A stretch of 64,000 bases of DNA, from contig JABJKO010000209.1 of the NCBI GenBank assembly GCA_018660305.1, positions 1 through 64,000 of the forward strand. The letters run 5' to 3'. The notes under the pieces are model-generated. The model was not told where the DNA came from and ran no database searches. It was given only the letters and a program-made list of their open reading frames with translations. The position numbers were made by a program, and so were the translations under genes. Shown here piece after piece: positions 50,526 to 60,045 of the stretch (the first letter of the stretch is position 1; the number at the start of each line of letters is the position of its first letter). The stretch comes from Rhodospirillaceae bacterium. Its GTDB lineage: Bacteria; Pseudomonadota; Alphaproteobacteria; MPNO01; UBA2964.

Positions 50526-51407
50526 ATGAGCCTATCCCAACCCGGTATTTTCGCCCCCGCACAGAGCCATGCGCGCTATCTGGAATTCGGCGTGGTCAAC
50601 GATCTCGATCCTGTCGAGGGTCTCAGGACTCTCGCGGCGCGTTCCGTCGATGAGGAAATGGTGATCGGCATCGGTCCGGGGCTGGTGGCCGGTCTGAAGC
50701 AATCCATCGACGGGCTTCGGCCGTTTCCCGCGCTCAGCGGGCCGGGCTGCGACGTTCCCTCGACCCAGGCCGATATCTGGTGCTGGGTGCGCGGCAGCGA
50801 TCGTGGCCAGATCACCCATAGCGGGCGCTCCGTCGCCCAGGCGTTGGGGGATGCGTTTCGCTGTGACCGGCTGGTGGACGGATTTTTCTACGGCGACGGC
50901 CGTGATCTGTCCGGCTACGTGGATGGGACCGAAAATCCCCAAGGCGACGATGCGGTCGAGGCGGCGCTGGTGGATGGCGCGGGTGCCGGGCTCGATGGGG
51001 GCAGTTTCGTCGCGGCGCAGCAATGGGTTCACGACTTGTCTCATTTAAAGGCCATGCCGCAACCGGAACAGGACGACATCATCGGCCGACGTCTGAGCGA
51101 TAACGAGGAGTTCGACGCGGCGCCGCCATCGGCCCATGTCAAAAGAACCGCCCAGGAGAGTTTCGATCCGGAGGCCTTCATCGTCCGCCGCTCGCTGCCC
51201 TGGGCCGATGCCTCGGGCGAGGGGCTGATGTTTGTCGCCTTTGGCCGGACTCTCGATGCCTATGAAGTCCAGATGCGCCGCATGGTCGGTGAAGAGGATG
51301 GCATCATTGATGGTCTTTTCCGGTTCTCACGCCCCCTTTCGGGCAGCTATTTCTGGTGCCCGCCGGTATCCGGTGGAAAACTCGACCTCAGCGCCATCGG
51401 AATGTGA
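50526..51407 (+). CDS. DyP-type peroxidase
   Basis: A 293-residue haem peroxidase of class B (YfeX-like). The signature GYVDGTENP (GxxDG, about residue 132) supplies the distal aspartate. The proximal haem histidine is likely the one in SAHVKRT (about 203). ENPQGDD, HDLSHLKAMPQPEQDDIIGR and GSYFWCPP fit the family. There is no Tat signal or encapsulin-targeting tail, so it is cytoplasmic. I chose ATG 50526 (MSLSQPGIFAPAQSHARYLEF), where the family starts; the frame is open further upstream. It precedes the SRP RNA gene. Confidence 0.9.
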   Translation: MSLSQPGIFAPAQSHARYLEFGVVNDLDPVEGLRTLAARSVDEEMVIGIGPGLVAGLKQSIDGLRPFPALSGPGCDVPSTQADIWCWVRGSDRGQITHSGRSVAQALGDAFRCDRLVDGFFYGDGRDLSGYVDGTENPQGDDAVEAALVDGAGAGLDGGSFVAAQQWVHDLSHLKAMPQPEQDDIIGRRLSDNEEFDAAPPSAHVKRTAQESFDPEAFIVRRSLPWADASGEGLMFVAFGRTLDAYEVQMRRMVGEEDGIIDGLFRFSRPLSGSYFWCPPVSGGKLDLSAIGM

Positions 51408-51437
51408 TGAAATCTGGCGGATTATCCCTTGCGGCCC

Positions 51438-51467
51438 TTGGGATGCGGCGCCGTATGCTGGTATAGT
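51438..51467 (+). promoter_or_regulatory. Sigma-70-type promoter of the SRP RNA gene
   Basis: TTGGGA (51438-51443), an 18-base spacer and TATAGT (51462-51467) place the transcription start at the G-run that begins the RNA stem near 51474. Confidence 0.6.
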
Positions 51468-51469
51468 GC

Positions 51470-51572
51470 GGTCGGGAGGTTGGCGGTGGACGGGACGCTC
51501 GCCAATCCGGTCAGGTCCGGAAGGAAGCAGCCGTAACGAGATTTTCCCGGGTCGCCTGTCCAGCCTCCCACC
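51470..51572 (+). ncRNA. ffs: Signal recognition particle RNA, small bacterial (4.5S) type
   Basis: The conserved apical domain GGTCAGGTCCGGAAGGAAGC lies at about 51509-51528, including the GGAA tetraloop and the symmetric and asymmetric loops bound by Ffh. The terminal stem is formed by GGGAGGTTGG (51474-51483) with CCAGCCTCCC (51560-51569), with one G-T pair. Length is about 100 bases. The RNA joins Ffh to target membrane proteins to FtsY. Its position just before dnaX is the usual one in alphaproteobacteria. Confidence 0.95.
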
Positions 51573-51640
51573 CGGCCCTTCGTAAGGGGTCGGTCCTTGC
51601 CCTAGAACGAGAAAGCGCACAGGCGGCGGACTCAGCATCG

Positions 51641-53482
51641 ATGGACGATAATTCGGCACCTCAGACCTATCGCGTCCTTGCCCGGAAATATCGGCCACGG
51701 AGTTTTGCCGAGCTGATCGGCCAGGACGCCATGGTCAGGACCCTGACCAACGCCATTGCCGCCGACCGACTGCCCCATGCCTTTATTCTTACCGGTGTGC
51801 GGGGTGTTGGTAAGACCAGCACGGCGCGAATCATTGCCCGCTCCCTGAACTGCATCGGCGCCGACGGGACCGGCGGCCCCACCGTCGACCCCTGTGGCGT
51901 GTGTGAGCATTGCACGGCCATCGCCGAGGACCGCCATGTGGACGTCATCGAGATGGATGCGGCCAGCCGGACCGGGGTCAACGACATACGGGAACTGATC
52001 GAGGGCGTCCGCTACCGCCCGGTTAATGCCCGCTACAAGATCTATATCATCGACGAAGTGCACATGCTGTCCACCAGCGCCTTCAATGCGCTGCTCAAGA
52101 CCCTGGAAGAGCCGCCCGAGCATGTGAAGTTCATCTTCGCCACCACCGAGACGCGTAAGGTTCCGGTGACCGTGTTGTCCCGCTGTCAGCGGTTCGATCT
52201 GCGCCGTGTGGAAACCGACATTCTGATTGCCCATTTTGCCCATGTGGCCAAGCAGGAGAATTCTGCCGTTAGTGACGGTGCGCTCGCGCTGATCGCGCGC
52301 GCCGCGGATGGCTCGGTGCGCGACGGCCTGTCGCTGCTGGATCAGGCCATCGCCCATGCCGGCGGCGAGGTGACCGAGGCGGCCGTCCGCGACATGCTGG
52401 GCCTCGCCGATGGCGGGCGCATCTACGATTTGTATGAGGCGGCCATGAAGGGCACCGTGCCCGAGGCGCTGGACATCTTCACCGAGCTCTATAATGCCGG
52501 CGCCGACCCCGCCGTGATACTCCAGGATTTGTTGCAGGTAACCCACTGGCTGACCCGGGTGAAACTCGCCCCGGAGGTGACCGAGGGGCAGGCGGTGCCG
52601 GAAATCGACCGCGTGCGCGGCAAGGCGCTGGCCGAACCCCTCGCGCTTCCCGTATTGGGCCGGACCTGGCAGCTGCTGTTAAAAGGTCTGGAGGAAGTCC
52701 GCATGTCGCCATCCGCGTCCCAGGCCGCGGAGATGGTGCTCATCCGGCTGGCCTATATGGCCGATCTGCCGAGCCCCGCCGATATCATCCGGAAACTGCA
52801 GGCCTCCGATAGCGGCGCCGCGACGCCATCCCCATCGCCCGCAAGCGCGGCTCCTGTAGCCTCTGCAGCCCCTGCAGCCCCTGACTTGGCACCGGCGCAA
52901 TCCAGTGAGCCGGCACCGCCCCCGTCCGATGGGCCGGGCTTCGGGCCCACCGCTTCCCTGCCCATAGACCAGCCGCCGACGGCGATGGCGGTTGGTGGAT
53001 CGCCCGAACCGAGCATGGTGGCGCAACACCAGCCCAGCGCCGCACCGGGTCCTGAACTGGCGAGTTTCGAAGACGTCATCGCGCTGTTCGACGAACGGCG
53101 CGAGCCCATATTACGGACGGCGCTGTTCAATTACGCCCATCTCGTCCAGTTCGAGGCCGGTCATATCGCTATTCGCGTCGAGCCCGCGGCGCCATCGGAT
53201 CTGGCGACAAGGGTAAGCCGCCTGCTCAGCGACTGGACCGGTATGCAATGGCTGGTCAGCCTGTCCACCGAACCCGGCGCGCCCACCCTGCGCGAGGTCC
53301 AGGATGCCAGGGAAGCCGAACGTGTCGGTACCGCGGTCAGCCACCCTCTGGTACAGGCGGCCTTGTCGGCCTTCCCGGGGGCGACTGTGGAAGCCGTTCA
53401 CGACCATGTAGAAACGCCGTTGATGGATGACGGCGACCCGGATTCTCTCAGCGACGATGACGATGAAAGTGATGAGACCTAA
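51641..53482 (+). CDS. dnaX: DNA polymerase III subunits gamma and tau
   Basis: A 613-residue clamp-loader ATPase. Residues 1-370 contain the AAA+ module: YRPRSFAELIGQDAMVRTL, Walker A GVRGVGKTSTARI (about 48-60), the zinc knuckle CGVCEHC with an upstream Cys, Walker B IYIIDEVHML and sensor 1 ATTETRK. A Pro/Ala/Ser-rich linker (about 385-465) precedes the tau C-terminal domain. No A-AAA-AAG-type slippery site was seen at the gamma end. It lies between the SRP RNA and ybaB, three bases before the latter. Confidence 0.95.
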   Translation: MDDNSAPQTYRVLARKYRPRSFAELIGQDAMVRTLTNAIAADRLPHAFILTGVRGVGKTSTARIIARSLNCIGADGTGGPTVDPCGVCEHCTAIAEDRHVDVIEMDAASRTGVNDIRELIEGVRYRPVNARYKIYIIDEVHMLSTSAFNALLKTLEEPPEHVKFIFATTETRKVPVTVLSRCQRFDLRRVETDILIAHFAHVAKQENSAVSDGALALIARAADGSVRDGLSLLDQAIAHAGGEVTEAAVRDMLGLADGGRIYDLYEAAMKGTVPEALDIFTELYNAGADPAVILQDLLQVTHWLTRVKLAPEVTEGQAVPEIDRVRGKALAEPLALPVLGRTWQLLLKGLEEVRMSPSASQAAEMVLIRLAYMADLPSPADIIRKLQASDSGAATPSPSPASAAPVASAAPAAPDLAPAQSSEPAPPPSDGPGFGPTASLPIDQPPTAMAVGGSPEPSMVAQHQPSAAPGPELASFEDVIALFDERREPILRTALFNYAHLVQFEAGHIAIRVEPAAPSDLATRVSRLLSDWTGMQWLVSLSTEPGAPTLREVQDAREAERVGTAVSHPLVQAALSAFPGATVEAVHDHVETPLMDDGDPDSLSDDDDESDET

Positions 53483-53485
53483 ACC

Positions 53486-53809
53486 ATGAAAAATCTCGGT
53501 CAGATGATGAAGCAGGCCCAGGAAATGCAGACCAAGATGCAGGAAATGCAGGACAAGCTGGTGGAGATCGAAATCTCCGGCGCGTCCGGCGCCGGCATGG
53601 TGACGGTGCGCCTGAACGGCAAGGGCGATATGCTGGGGCTGTCCATCGACCCCTCTTTGTTCAATGCCAATGATTCCGAAGTGGTCGAGGATCTCATCGT
53701 TGCCGCGTTCGGCGACGCCAAGGTGAAGCTCGAAGCGCGGGTGGCCGAAGAAATGTCGAAAATCACCGGCGGGCTGCAACTGCCCCCCGGCATGACCCTG
53801 CCGTTCTAG
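53486..53809 (+). CDS. ybaB: YbaB/EbfC nucleoid-associated protein
   Basis: A 107-residue DNA-binding protein. [25 protein letters not shown] is the N-terminal helix, and [23 protein letters not shown] the conserved beta region. It forms tweezer-like dimers that bind DNA. It is part of the conserved dnaX-ybaB-recR cluster. Confidence 0.93.
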   Translation: MKNLGQMMKQAQEMQTKMQEMQDKLVEIEISGASGAGMVTVRLNGKGDMLGLSIDPSLFNANDSEVVEDLIVAAFGDAKVKLEARVAEEMSKITGGLQLPPGMTLPF

Positions 53810-53828
53810 CGGAATCGAATAAATCCAG

Positions 53829-54425
53829 ATGGTGTCAGGCGCCGAGATCGAAAGGCTGATACAGCTTTTTGCCAAGCTGCCCGGTCTCGGGCCGCGCTCG
53901 GCGCGTCGCGTCGTCCTGTTCCTGATCAAGCGGCGCGAAAGTCTGATGCTGCCCCTGGCGCAGAGTCTGTCCGAGACGGCCAGGGCCATGCGCCTGTGTT
54001 CGAGCTGCGGCAATGTGGATGTCACCGACCCGTGCGCCATCTGCAACGATACCCGCCGCGACGCCAGCATGATCTGCGCGGTGGAGGATGTGGCCGATCT
54101 GTGGGCGCTGGAACGCGCCGCCGCGTTCTCCGGCCGCTATCACGTTCTGGGCGGGACTCTCTCGGCGCTCGACGGACGGGGACCGGAGGATCTCAATATC
54201 GCCGGTCTGGTGGCGCGGGCCTCGGAAGAGCACGTCACCGAAGTGGTGCTGGCGACCTCGGCGACGGTGGATGGCCAGACGACGGCCCATTATGTGGCCG
54301 AACGCCTCGCCGATGCCCATGTGACCGTGTCCCGTCTGGCCCATGGCGTGCCGGTGGGCGGCGAGCTCGATTATCTCGACGACGGCACCCTGTCCGCCGC
54401 CCTGAAGGCGCGCCGGGAATTTTAA
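53829..54425 (+). CDS. recR: Recombination mediator RecR
   Basis: A 198-residue protein. The helix-hairpin-helix start ([23 protein letters not shown]), the four-cysteine zinc finger ([16 protein letters not shown], about 57-72) and the Toprim domain ([37 protein letters not shown]) are all in order. RecR loads RecA in the RecFOR repair route. Its TAA overlaps the TAA of the convergent nupC gene in a shared TTAA. Confidence 0.95.
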   Translation: MVSGAEIERLIQLFAKLPGLGPRSARRVVLFLIKRRESLMLPLAQSLSETARAMRLCSSCGNVDVTDPCAICNDTRRDASMICAVEDVADLWALERAAAFSGRYHVLGGTLSALDGRGPEDLNIAGLVARASEEHVTEVVLATSATVDGQTTAHYVAERLADAHVTVSRLAHGVPVGGELDYLDDGTLSAALKARREF

Positions 54426-55657
54426 ACAATCATCCCCACCAGGGCGGCGGTGAGGCAGGTGCTCAGCACGCCGGCGACGATGGAGCGCAGGCCGAGGGCG
54501 ACGATGTCGCGCCGCCGGTCGGGCACCATGGCGCCCAGCCCGCCGATCATGATCCCGAGGCTGGCGAAATTGGCGAACCCGCACAGCGCATAGGTCAGGA
54601 TCAGGCGGCTCTTGTCGGTCAGCGTGCCCGGCGATAGCTGCGCCATGGACAGATAGGCGACGAGTTCGTTGAGCACGATCTTGGTGCCCAGCAGGATCCC
54701 GGCGGCGCTGGCCTCTGGCCACGGTATGCCGATCAGCCACGCGATGGGTGCCATGAGAAACCCCAGCAGCCGCTCCAGCGTAATCGGCTCCCCGCCCCAG
54801 TCCGGCAGCAGAGTGAGCGCCGCATTGGCCAGGGCGACCAGGGCGACGAGGACGATCAGCATGGCACCGATATTGAGCAGCAACGTCAGCCCATCCAGCG
54901 TGCCGCGGGTGATGGCATCCATGGCATTGTCATAGGGGCTGGTGATCTTGACGATTTCCGGCGGGGCCCCCGGCTGGGGCGGGATCATGAGCCGCGCAAC
55001 GACGATGGCGGCGGGCGCGTTGAGGATGGATGCGGTCAGGATATGTCCCAGCGGATTGGCGATCACGCCCTGAAGGAACGATGCGTACAAAACCATCATG
55101 GTGCCGGCAATGGTGGCCATGCCGGCGGCCATGATGACGAACAGATCGCTGCGCGGGACAGCGGCGAGATAGGGCCGTACCAGCAGCGGCGCCTCGACCA
55201 TGCCGACAAAAACATTGGCGGCGGTGCCGACGCCCGCGGTGCCGCCGATACCGAGGGTCTTGCGCAGACACCAGGCGAAGCCCTGCACCACCAGCGGCAG
55301 AATACGCCAGTGATAAAGCAGCGCCGACAGCGCGCTGATCACCAGCACCAGCGGCAATGCCTGAAAGGCGAGGACAAAGCTGGAGGCGCCCTTTCTTGTT
55401 TCAAACGGCACATCGCCACCGCCGAGATATCCGAGCACGAACGACGTCCCGGCGCCGGTGGCCTGCTGCAGCGCCCGCACCACATCGTTCAGCGCCAGAA
55501 ACAGGTCGCGCGCCAGCGGCAGCTTCAACAGGATAAAGGCGAGAGCGATCTGAAGAGCCAGCCCGGCCACCAGGGTCCGTACCGGAATGGCGCGCCGGTC
55601 TTCGCTGATGGCCCAGGCGATCAGCAGAAGTACGGCAATGCCCAGGAGGCCCTGTAT
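54422..55657 (-). CDS. nupC: Concentrative nucleoside transporter (NupC family), apparent AUA start
   Basis: About 411 residues, ten or so membrane helices. Family motifs are clear: [60 protein letters not shown] and [19 protein letters not shown]. It imports nucleosides with Na+ or H+. The first conventional start is GTG 55570, but that cuts off a helix the family needs. Translation without a start codon continues back to the rmuC stop and gives [21 protein letters not shown], which fits the NupC N-terminus. An ATA at 55657 sits 8 bases after GGAG and would begin exactly there. AUA initiation, a point mutation of ATG, or an assembly error would each explain this. Confidence 0.8.
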   Translation of the reverse strand: MQGLLGIAVLLLIAWAISEDRRAIPVRTLVAGLALQIALAFILLKLPLARDLFLALNDVVRALQQATGAGTSFVLGYLGGGDVPFETRKGASSFVLAFQALPLVLVISALSALLYHWRILPLVVQGFAWCLRKTLGIGGTAGVGTAANVFVGMVEAPLLVRPYLAAVPRSDLFVIMAAGMATIAGTMMVLYASFLQGVIANPLGHILTASILNAPAAIVVARLMIPPQPGAPPEIVKITSPYDNAMDAITRGTLDGLTLLLNIGAMLIVLVALVALANAALTLLPDWGGEPITLERLLGFLMAPIAWLIGIPWPEASAAGILLGTKIVLNELVAYLSMAQLSPGTLTDKSRLILTYALCGFANFASLGIMIGGLGAMVPDRRRDIVALGLRSIVAGVLSTCLTAALVGMIV

Positions 55658-55687
55658 GGTTCCGGCTCCGTTTTCTGGCGGCGGATG

Positions 55688-56836
55688 CTATTTGGCGAGG
55701 CGGTGGATTTCGGCGCCGCCCACGGCTTCCAGTTCCGGTGCGCCGTCCTCGCCCAGCTCGATTTCGGTGATGTGTTCGCCGCGGCGGACAACCTTCTCCG
55801 CCGATGTGCGGATCTCGCGCAGATCCTTTTCCGCCTGCCCGAAATGTTTTTCCAGATTCTCCACCCGCTGGTCGAGGCGTCCCACATCCTGCAGCATCCG
55901 CGTTACCTCCTGCTGGATGACACCGGCCTGTTCGCGCATGCGGGCATCCTTGAGCACGGCGCGCACGGTGTTCAGGGTCGCCATCATGGTGGTCGGCGAG
56001 ACGATCCAGATACGCTGCGCATAGGATCGTTCCAGCACCTCGGGAAAATTCGCGTGAAGCTCTGCGTAAACCGCTTCCGACGGCAGGAACAGCAACGCCG
56101 ATTCCGCGGTCTCGCCGGGGACGATATAGCGTTCCGCTATATGGCCGATATGGACGGCCACATCGCTGGCGAATTTGCGTCTCGCCTGGGTGCGGGCGGC
56201 ATCGTCGGGGGCATCCACCAGGGCGCGGTAGCTCTCCAGCGGGAATTTGGCGTCGATGACGATGGAACCCGGCGGGTTGGGCAGATGGACCATGCAATCG
56301 GCGCGCTTGCCGTTGCCCAGCGTGACCTGGAAATCATAGGCCGACGGCGGCAGGGCGTTGCGCACCAGATCCTGCAGCTGAATTTCCCCAAACGCGCCGC
56401 GGGCCTGCTTGTTGGCCAGGATGTCCTGCAGCCCGACCACCTGACCGGACAGTTCGGTGATGTTCTTCTGGGCGGCGTCGATGACGGCGAGCCGTTCCTG
56501 CAGCTTGGCCATGGTCTCGCCGGTATGGGTGGTATTCTTCTGCAAATTCTCGCCGATGCGGCGGGTAAGATCGGCGAGCCGTTCTTCGAGGGTCTTGGTG
56601 ACGGCCCGTTCCTGCGCCTGCAGCCGTTCGGAAAGCTGGGCCTGCGCCACCGCGCCGCTTTCGGCGATCTGGCTGAGCCTCCCGGCCAGCTCCGCCTGGC
56701 TACCGGCGAGGCTTTCCACCGAATTCATCAGACGCGCGGAATCGCCGCCGCTTTGGCCCCGCCGCAGCAGAAAGACAACCAGTCCGCCCGCGAACGCGGC
56801 GCCGATCACGACGATTAAACCCAGAACCAAATCCAT
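55688..56836 (-). CDS. rmuC: DNA recombination protein RmuC
   Basis: A 382-residue protein. An N-terminal membrane anchor (MDLVLGLIVVIGAAFAGGLVVFLL, about 2-24) is followed by a coiled coil (about 35-120) and the RmuC nuclease-like domain (about 130-335) with RGAFGEIQLQDLVRNALPPSAYDFQ and IVIDAKFPLESY. It limits inversions at short repeats and has anti-phage roles in some species. I chose ATG 56836, where the anchor begins; a start six codons upstream is possible. Its stop lies in the same frame as the downstream transporter gene. Confidence 0.9.
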   Translation of the reverse strand: MDLVLGLIVVIGAAFAGGLVVFLLRRGQSGGDSARLMNSVESLAGSQAELAGRLSQIAESGAVAQAQLSERLQAQERAVTKTLEERLADLTRRIGENLQKNTTHTGETMAKLQERLAVIDAAQKNITELSGQVVGLQDILANKQARGAFGEIQLQDLVRNALPPSAYDFQVTLGNGKRADCMVHLPNPPGSIVIDAKFPLESYRALVDAPDDAARTQARRKFASDVAVHIGHIAERYIVPGETAESALLFLPSEAVYAELHANFPEVLERSYAQRIWIVSPTTMMATLNTVRAVLKDARMREQAGVIQQEVTRMLQDVGRLDQRVENLEKHFGQAEKDLREIRTSAEKVVRRGEHITEIELGEDGAPELEAVGGAEIHRLAK

Positions 56837-56963
56837 GGCGGCCACCCCTGGCACAAATTGCTGAAACGCCGAGAATCTAGCATGGCAAAGGCCGAATCAC
56901 CCGGGTTGAGCGCCTCGTCTTTTGTGACGGGCGTCGCAATCGGCCCATAATTCTTCGGCTTCG

Positions 56964-58013
56964 TCAGACCAGCCGGCAGATCAGCTTGGCCAGCATGGGG
57001 CCGGTTATGATGACCACGAACAGCCGCACGGTCTGGAGGGCGAGCACGAACGAGATATCGGCGTTACTGTCCACCGCGATGATGGCGATGGCGTCGAGCC
57101 CGCCGGGAATGGTGGCGAGAAAGGCGGTGAGCGGGTCGGTGTCCACCAGCCACACCAACATGACCGCCGACAATCCACACAGCAAGATCAGCGCGAAGAT
57201 ACCCACCAGCATCACCGGCAGGGCGCGCAGCGCATAGAGCACCGTCTCGCGCTCGAAGCGCAAACCCACCCACCAGCCAATGATTGAGAACGCCGCGACC
57301 AGCAGCCACGGCGGCAGGGTGATGGTCAGCACACCCATCCCCTGCAGCACGGCGGCGATGATCAGCGGGACGAACACGGCGCCCGACGGCACCGGCAGCA
57401 GCCGCGCGGCAAGACCGCCACCGGCCGCCACCGCCAGCGTGGCGGCGAGGTCGGGCAGCTGGTCGGCGAAGCTCTGCGCGTCCGCTGCCGGCACATGCTC
57501 GGTCGCGGTCACGCCGAATATCAGCCGCGACACCAGCGTCGCGGTAATCACCACCAGGGTCACCCGCAGGAACTGCATGAAGGCCACAAGCCTTGGGTCG
57601 GCGCCGAATTCCTCGGCCATGGCCACCATGCCGGTGGCGGCGCCGGGCGAACAGCCCCAGGCCGCCGTGGTGCCGGGCAGGAGATGGGTGCGGGCGATCA
57701 TCCAGCCGGCGAACGTACTGGCCACCACGGTGGTCAGCACCACCAGCAGCATGGCCGCCCAATCGTCGGCGATAATGCCCAGGATGGACGGATCCAAGGC
57801 GCGCGCCACCAGGCAGCCGACGATGGCCTGGGCGCAGAGCAGATACGGCCGTGGCACGTAAAGCCGCACGCCCCTCACGGCGAACGCCATGCCGGTCAGC
57901 ATGGGTCCGATCAGGAACGACGCCGGAAAGCCGGCCGCATGGAGAACCAGGCTGAGCGCCGCCGATGCCGCCACCAGCGCGATCCATAATTTGACAGACT
58001 TGACCGATATCAC
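56964..58013 (-). CDS. AbrB family membrane protein (duplicated AbrB domain)
   Basis: A 349-residue membrane protein with about ten helices. It carries the two-fold repeat of the membrane AbrB family (Escherichia coli AbrB is 348 residues): FPASFLIGPMLTGMAFAVRG, HLLPGTTAAWGCSPGAATGMVAMAEEFGADPRLVAFMQFLR and ATIPGGLDAIAIIAVDSNADISFVLALQTVRLFVV. A regulatory role on ammonia monooxygenase genes once given to the name is doubtful; transport is more likely. I chose GTG 58013 for its match to the family length; a TTG at 58112 would add 33 residues. Confidence 0.82.
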   Translation of the reverse strand: MISVKSVKLWIALVAASAALSLVLHAAGFPASFLIGPMLTGMAFAVRGVRLYVPRPYLLCAQAIVGCLVARALDPSILGIIADDWAAMLLVVLTTVVASTFAGWMIARTHLLPGTTAAWGCSPGAATGMVAMAEEFGADPRLVAFMQFLRVTLVVITATLVSRLIFGVTATEHVPAADAQSFADQLPDLAATLAVAAGGGLAARLLPVPSGAVFVPLIIAAVLQGMGVLTITLPPWLLVAAFSIIGWWVGLRFERETVLYALRALPVMLVGIFALILLCGLSAVMLVWLVDTDPLTAFLATIPGGLDAIAIIAVDSNADISFVLALQTVRLFVVIITGPMLAKLICRLV

Positions 58014-58248
58014 CTTGGGCCTTTGACGGATTGGTTGAGCGGGCAGGGGAGTGGTGACGCCTTTTGCGAAACGAAGCCCCTTTTCATCAGCGCATTCTAC
58101 ACGGCTGTACAATGTTCACAATTCGGCGCTGGACGGCGCCGACCGTGAGTCTGTTCATTTTGGTTCCGCATAGAGCTTGTCGGCCATTGTCGACTTGACT
58201 TAAGGATAGTGTCTGTGACCATCCAACAAATGGTTGACGGAGAGGCCT

Positions 58249-60033
58249 ATGCTGGCTGCGACGGAGCAAACGCTTACAGAGACCGTAAATGGCTGGCTCG
58301 CCTCATTCGAGACGGCCTTGTCCCAGGGCGATGGCCGATCCCTCGAGGCTTTGTTCGGCGCGGATGCCCATTGGCGCGATATTCTGGCCTTCACCTGGCA
58401 TATCCAGACCGTCAGCGGTGGGGAGAATATCGTCGACGCGCTGAAGTCTTATGGCGCGGGCACCAGGGCTTCGGGCTTCGAAGCGGATACTGGCCGCACG
58501 CCGCCGCGTCTGATCACCCGGGTCGGAACCGAGGCCCTTGAAGCCATCTTTCGATTCGAGACCGCCTGCGGCCCGGCCAACGGGGTCGTGCGCCTGATCC
58601 TTTCCGGTGGCGATGATCCCGCGCCAAAGGCGTGGACCCTGATGACGTCGCTCGACCAGATCACCGGGTTCGAGGAAACCATCGGCAATGCGCGGCCCAC
58701 CGGCATTTCTTATGCGCGCGACTTCCAGGGACCCAACTGGCTGGACCGGAGACAATCGGCCACCGCCTTCGCGGACCGGGACCCGGCGGTCCTCGTGGTC
58801 GGTGGCGGCCAGGCTGGGCTTTCCATCGCCGCGCGTCTGGCGCAACTCAATGTGGATACGCTGGTGGTCGACCGCGAACAGCGGGTCGGCGACAATTGGC
58901 GCAATCGCTATCACGCCCTGACCCTGCACAACCAGGTGCACGTCAACCATCTCCCCTACATGCCATTTCCGCCCAACTGGCCGACTTATATACCCAAGGA
59001 CAAGCTCGCCGGCTGGTTCGAATCCTATGCCGAAACCATGGAGATCAATGTCTGGACCGGTACGGAATTCGCCGGTGGCACCTATGACGCGCGGGATGAA
59101 ATCTGGTCGGTTACGCTGCGTCTGGCCGATGGCGGCACAAGGGAAATGCACCCCCGCCATGTGATTATGGCGACCGGCGTCAGCGACATTCCCAATGTGC
59201 CGGATATTCCGGGACTGGCGGATTTCGGCGGCCGGTTGGTGCATTCCAGCGAGTTCGGCCAGGGCGCGGACTGGGCCGACAGGAACGCGCTCATCATCGG
59301 CACCGGGACCAGCGGCCATGATATCGCGCAGGATCTGTATTCCCATGGTGCGGCGGTCACCATGGTGCAGCGGAACCCGACCCTGATCGTCGGCATAGAG
59401 CCCAGCGCGCAGCTCCCCTACACCCTGTACGGCGAAGGGCCGCCGCTGGAGGATTGCGATCTCCTCACCACCTCCTTCCCGTTCCGGATGCTGAAAAAAT
59501 TTCACCAGCGGATAACCGAGCAGACCAAGATACACGACAAAGACCTCCTCGACGGCCTGTCACGGGTGGGGTTCAAGCTCGATTTCGGCGAGGACGATAC
59601 GGGCTGGCAATTCAAGTATCTTCAGCGCGGCGGGGGCTATTATTTCAACGTGGGCTGCTCGGATCTGATCATCGGCCGCAAGATCGGTCTGGTTCAGTTC
59701 GACCAGATAGACGGGTTCTGCGCCGACGGTGCCCGGCTGCGGAGCGGCGAAATGCTGCCGGCGGATGTGATCGTTCAGGCCACCGGCTACAAAGGCCAGG
59801 ACTATCTGGTCCGTCAGCTGTTCGGCGATGATATGGCCGATCGCATCGGTCCCATATGGGGGTTCGATCCGGAAAAACAGGAACTCCGCAACATGTGGAC
59901 CCGCACGGCTCAGCCCGGCCTATGGTTCATCGCCGGCAGTTTCGCGCAATGCCGTATCTATTCCAAATATCTCGGACTGCAGATCAAGGCCTGCGAAGAA
60001 AACATGATCCCCCTGGTCCGGGCGGAAGGCTAG
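58249..60033 (+). CDS. Flavin-containing monooxygenase with N-terminal NTF2-like domain
   Basis: A 594-residue protein. The ATG at 58249 follows GGAGAGG. Residues 1-140 look like an NTF2/SnoaL-type cone fold (NGWLASFETALSQGDGRSLEALFGADAHWRDI). The rest is an FMO: FAD motif VVGGGQAGLSIAARL (about 183-197), NAD(P)H motif IIGTGTSGHDIAQ (about 349-361) and the FMO-identifying DFGGRLVHSSEF (about 325-336). QATGYKGQDYL is the C-terminal ATG motif. It would oxygenate a soft nucleophile or perform Baeyer-Villiger chemistry; the substrate is unknown. Two small genes likely for the same pathway face it. Confidence 0.87.
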   Translation: MLAATEQTLTETVNGWLASFETALSQGDGRSLEALFGADAHWRDILAFTWHIQTVSGGENIVDALKSYGAGTRASGFEADTGRTPPRLITRVGTEALEAIFRFETACGPANGVVRLILSGGDDPAPKAWTLMTSLDQITGFEETIGNARPTGISYARDFQGPNWLDRRQSATAFADRDPAVLVVGGGQAGLSIAARLAQLNVDTLVVDREQRVGDNWRNRYHALTLHNQVHVNHLPYMPFPPNWPTYIPKDKLAGWFESYAETMEINVWTGTEFAGGTYDARDEIWSVTLRLADGGTREMHPRHVIMATGVSDIPNVPDIPGLADFGGRLVHSSEFGQGADWADRNALIIGTGTSGHDIAQDLYSHGAAVTMVQRNPTLIVGIEPSAQLPYTLYGEGPPLEDCDLLTTSFPFRMLKKFHQRITEQTKIHDKDLLDGLSRVGFKLDFGEDDTGWQFKYLQRGGGYYFNVGCSDLIIGRKIGLVQFDQIDGFCADGARLRSGEMLPADVIVQATGYKGQDYLVRQLFGDDMADRIGPIWGFDPEKQELRNMWTRTAQPGLWFIAGSFAQCRIYSKYLGLQIKACEENMIPLVRAEG

Positions 60034-60045
60034 GGCACCGCCCTA

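Noticed and set aside
51641..53482. Programmed frameshift site in dnaX
   Set aside because: No A-AAA-AAG heptamer or following hairpin was seen near the expected gamma end; the single TTAAAAGG is not a slippery site.
55043..56818. 591-codon open frame on the plus strand
   Set aside because: It lies opposite nupC and rmuC, both well supported by family motifs; its translation is low in hydrophobic residues and matches nothing I know.
59015..59025. GGTTCGAATCC, like a tRNA T-loop
   Set aside because: It is inside the monooxygenase coding sequence, and no acceptor or anticodon stem can be folded around it.
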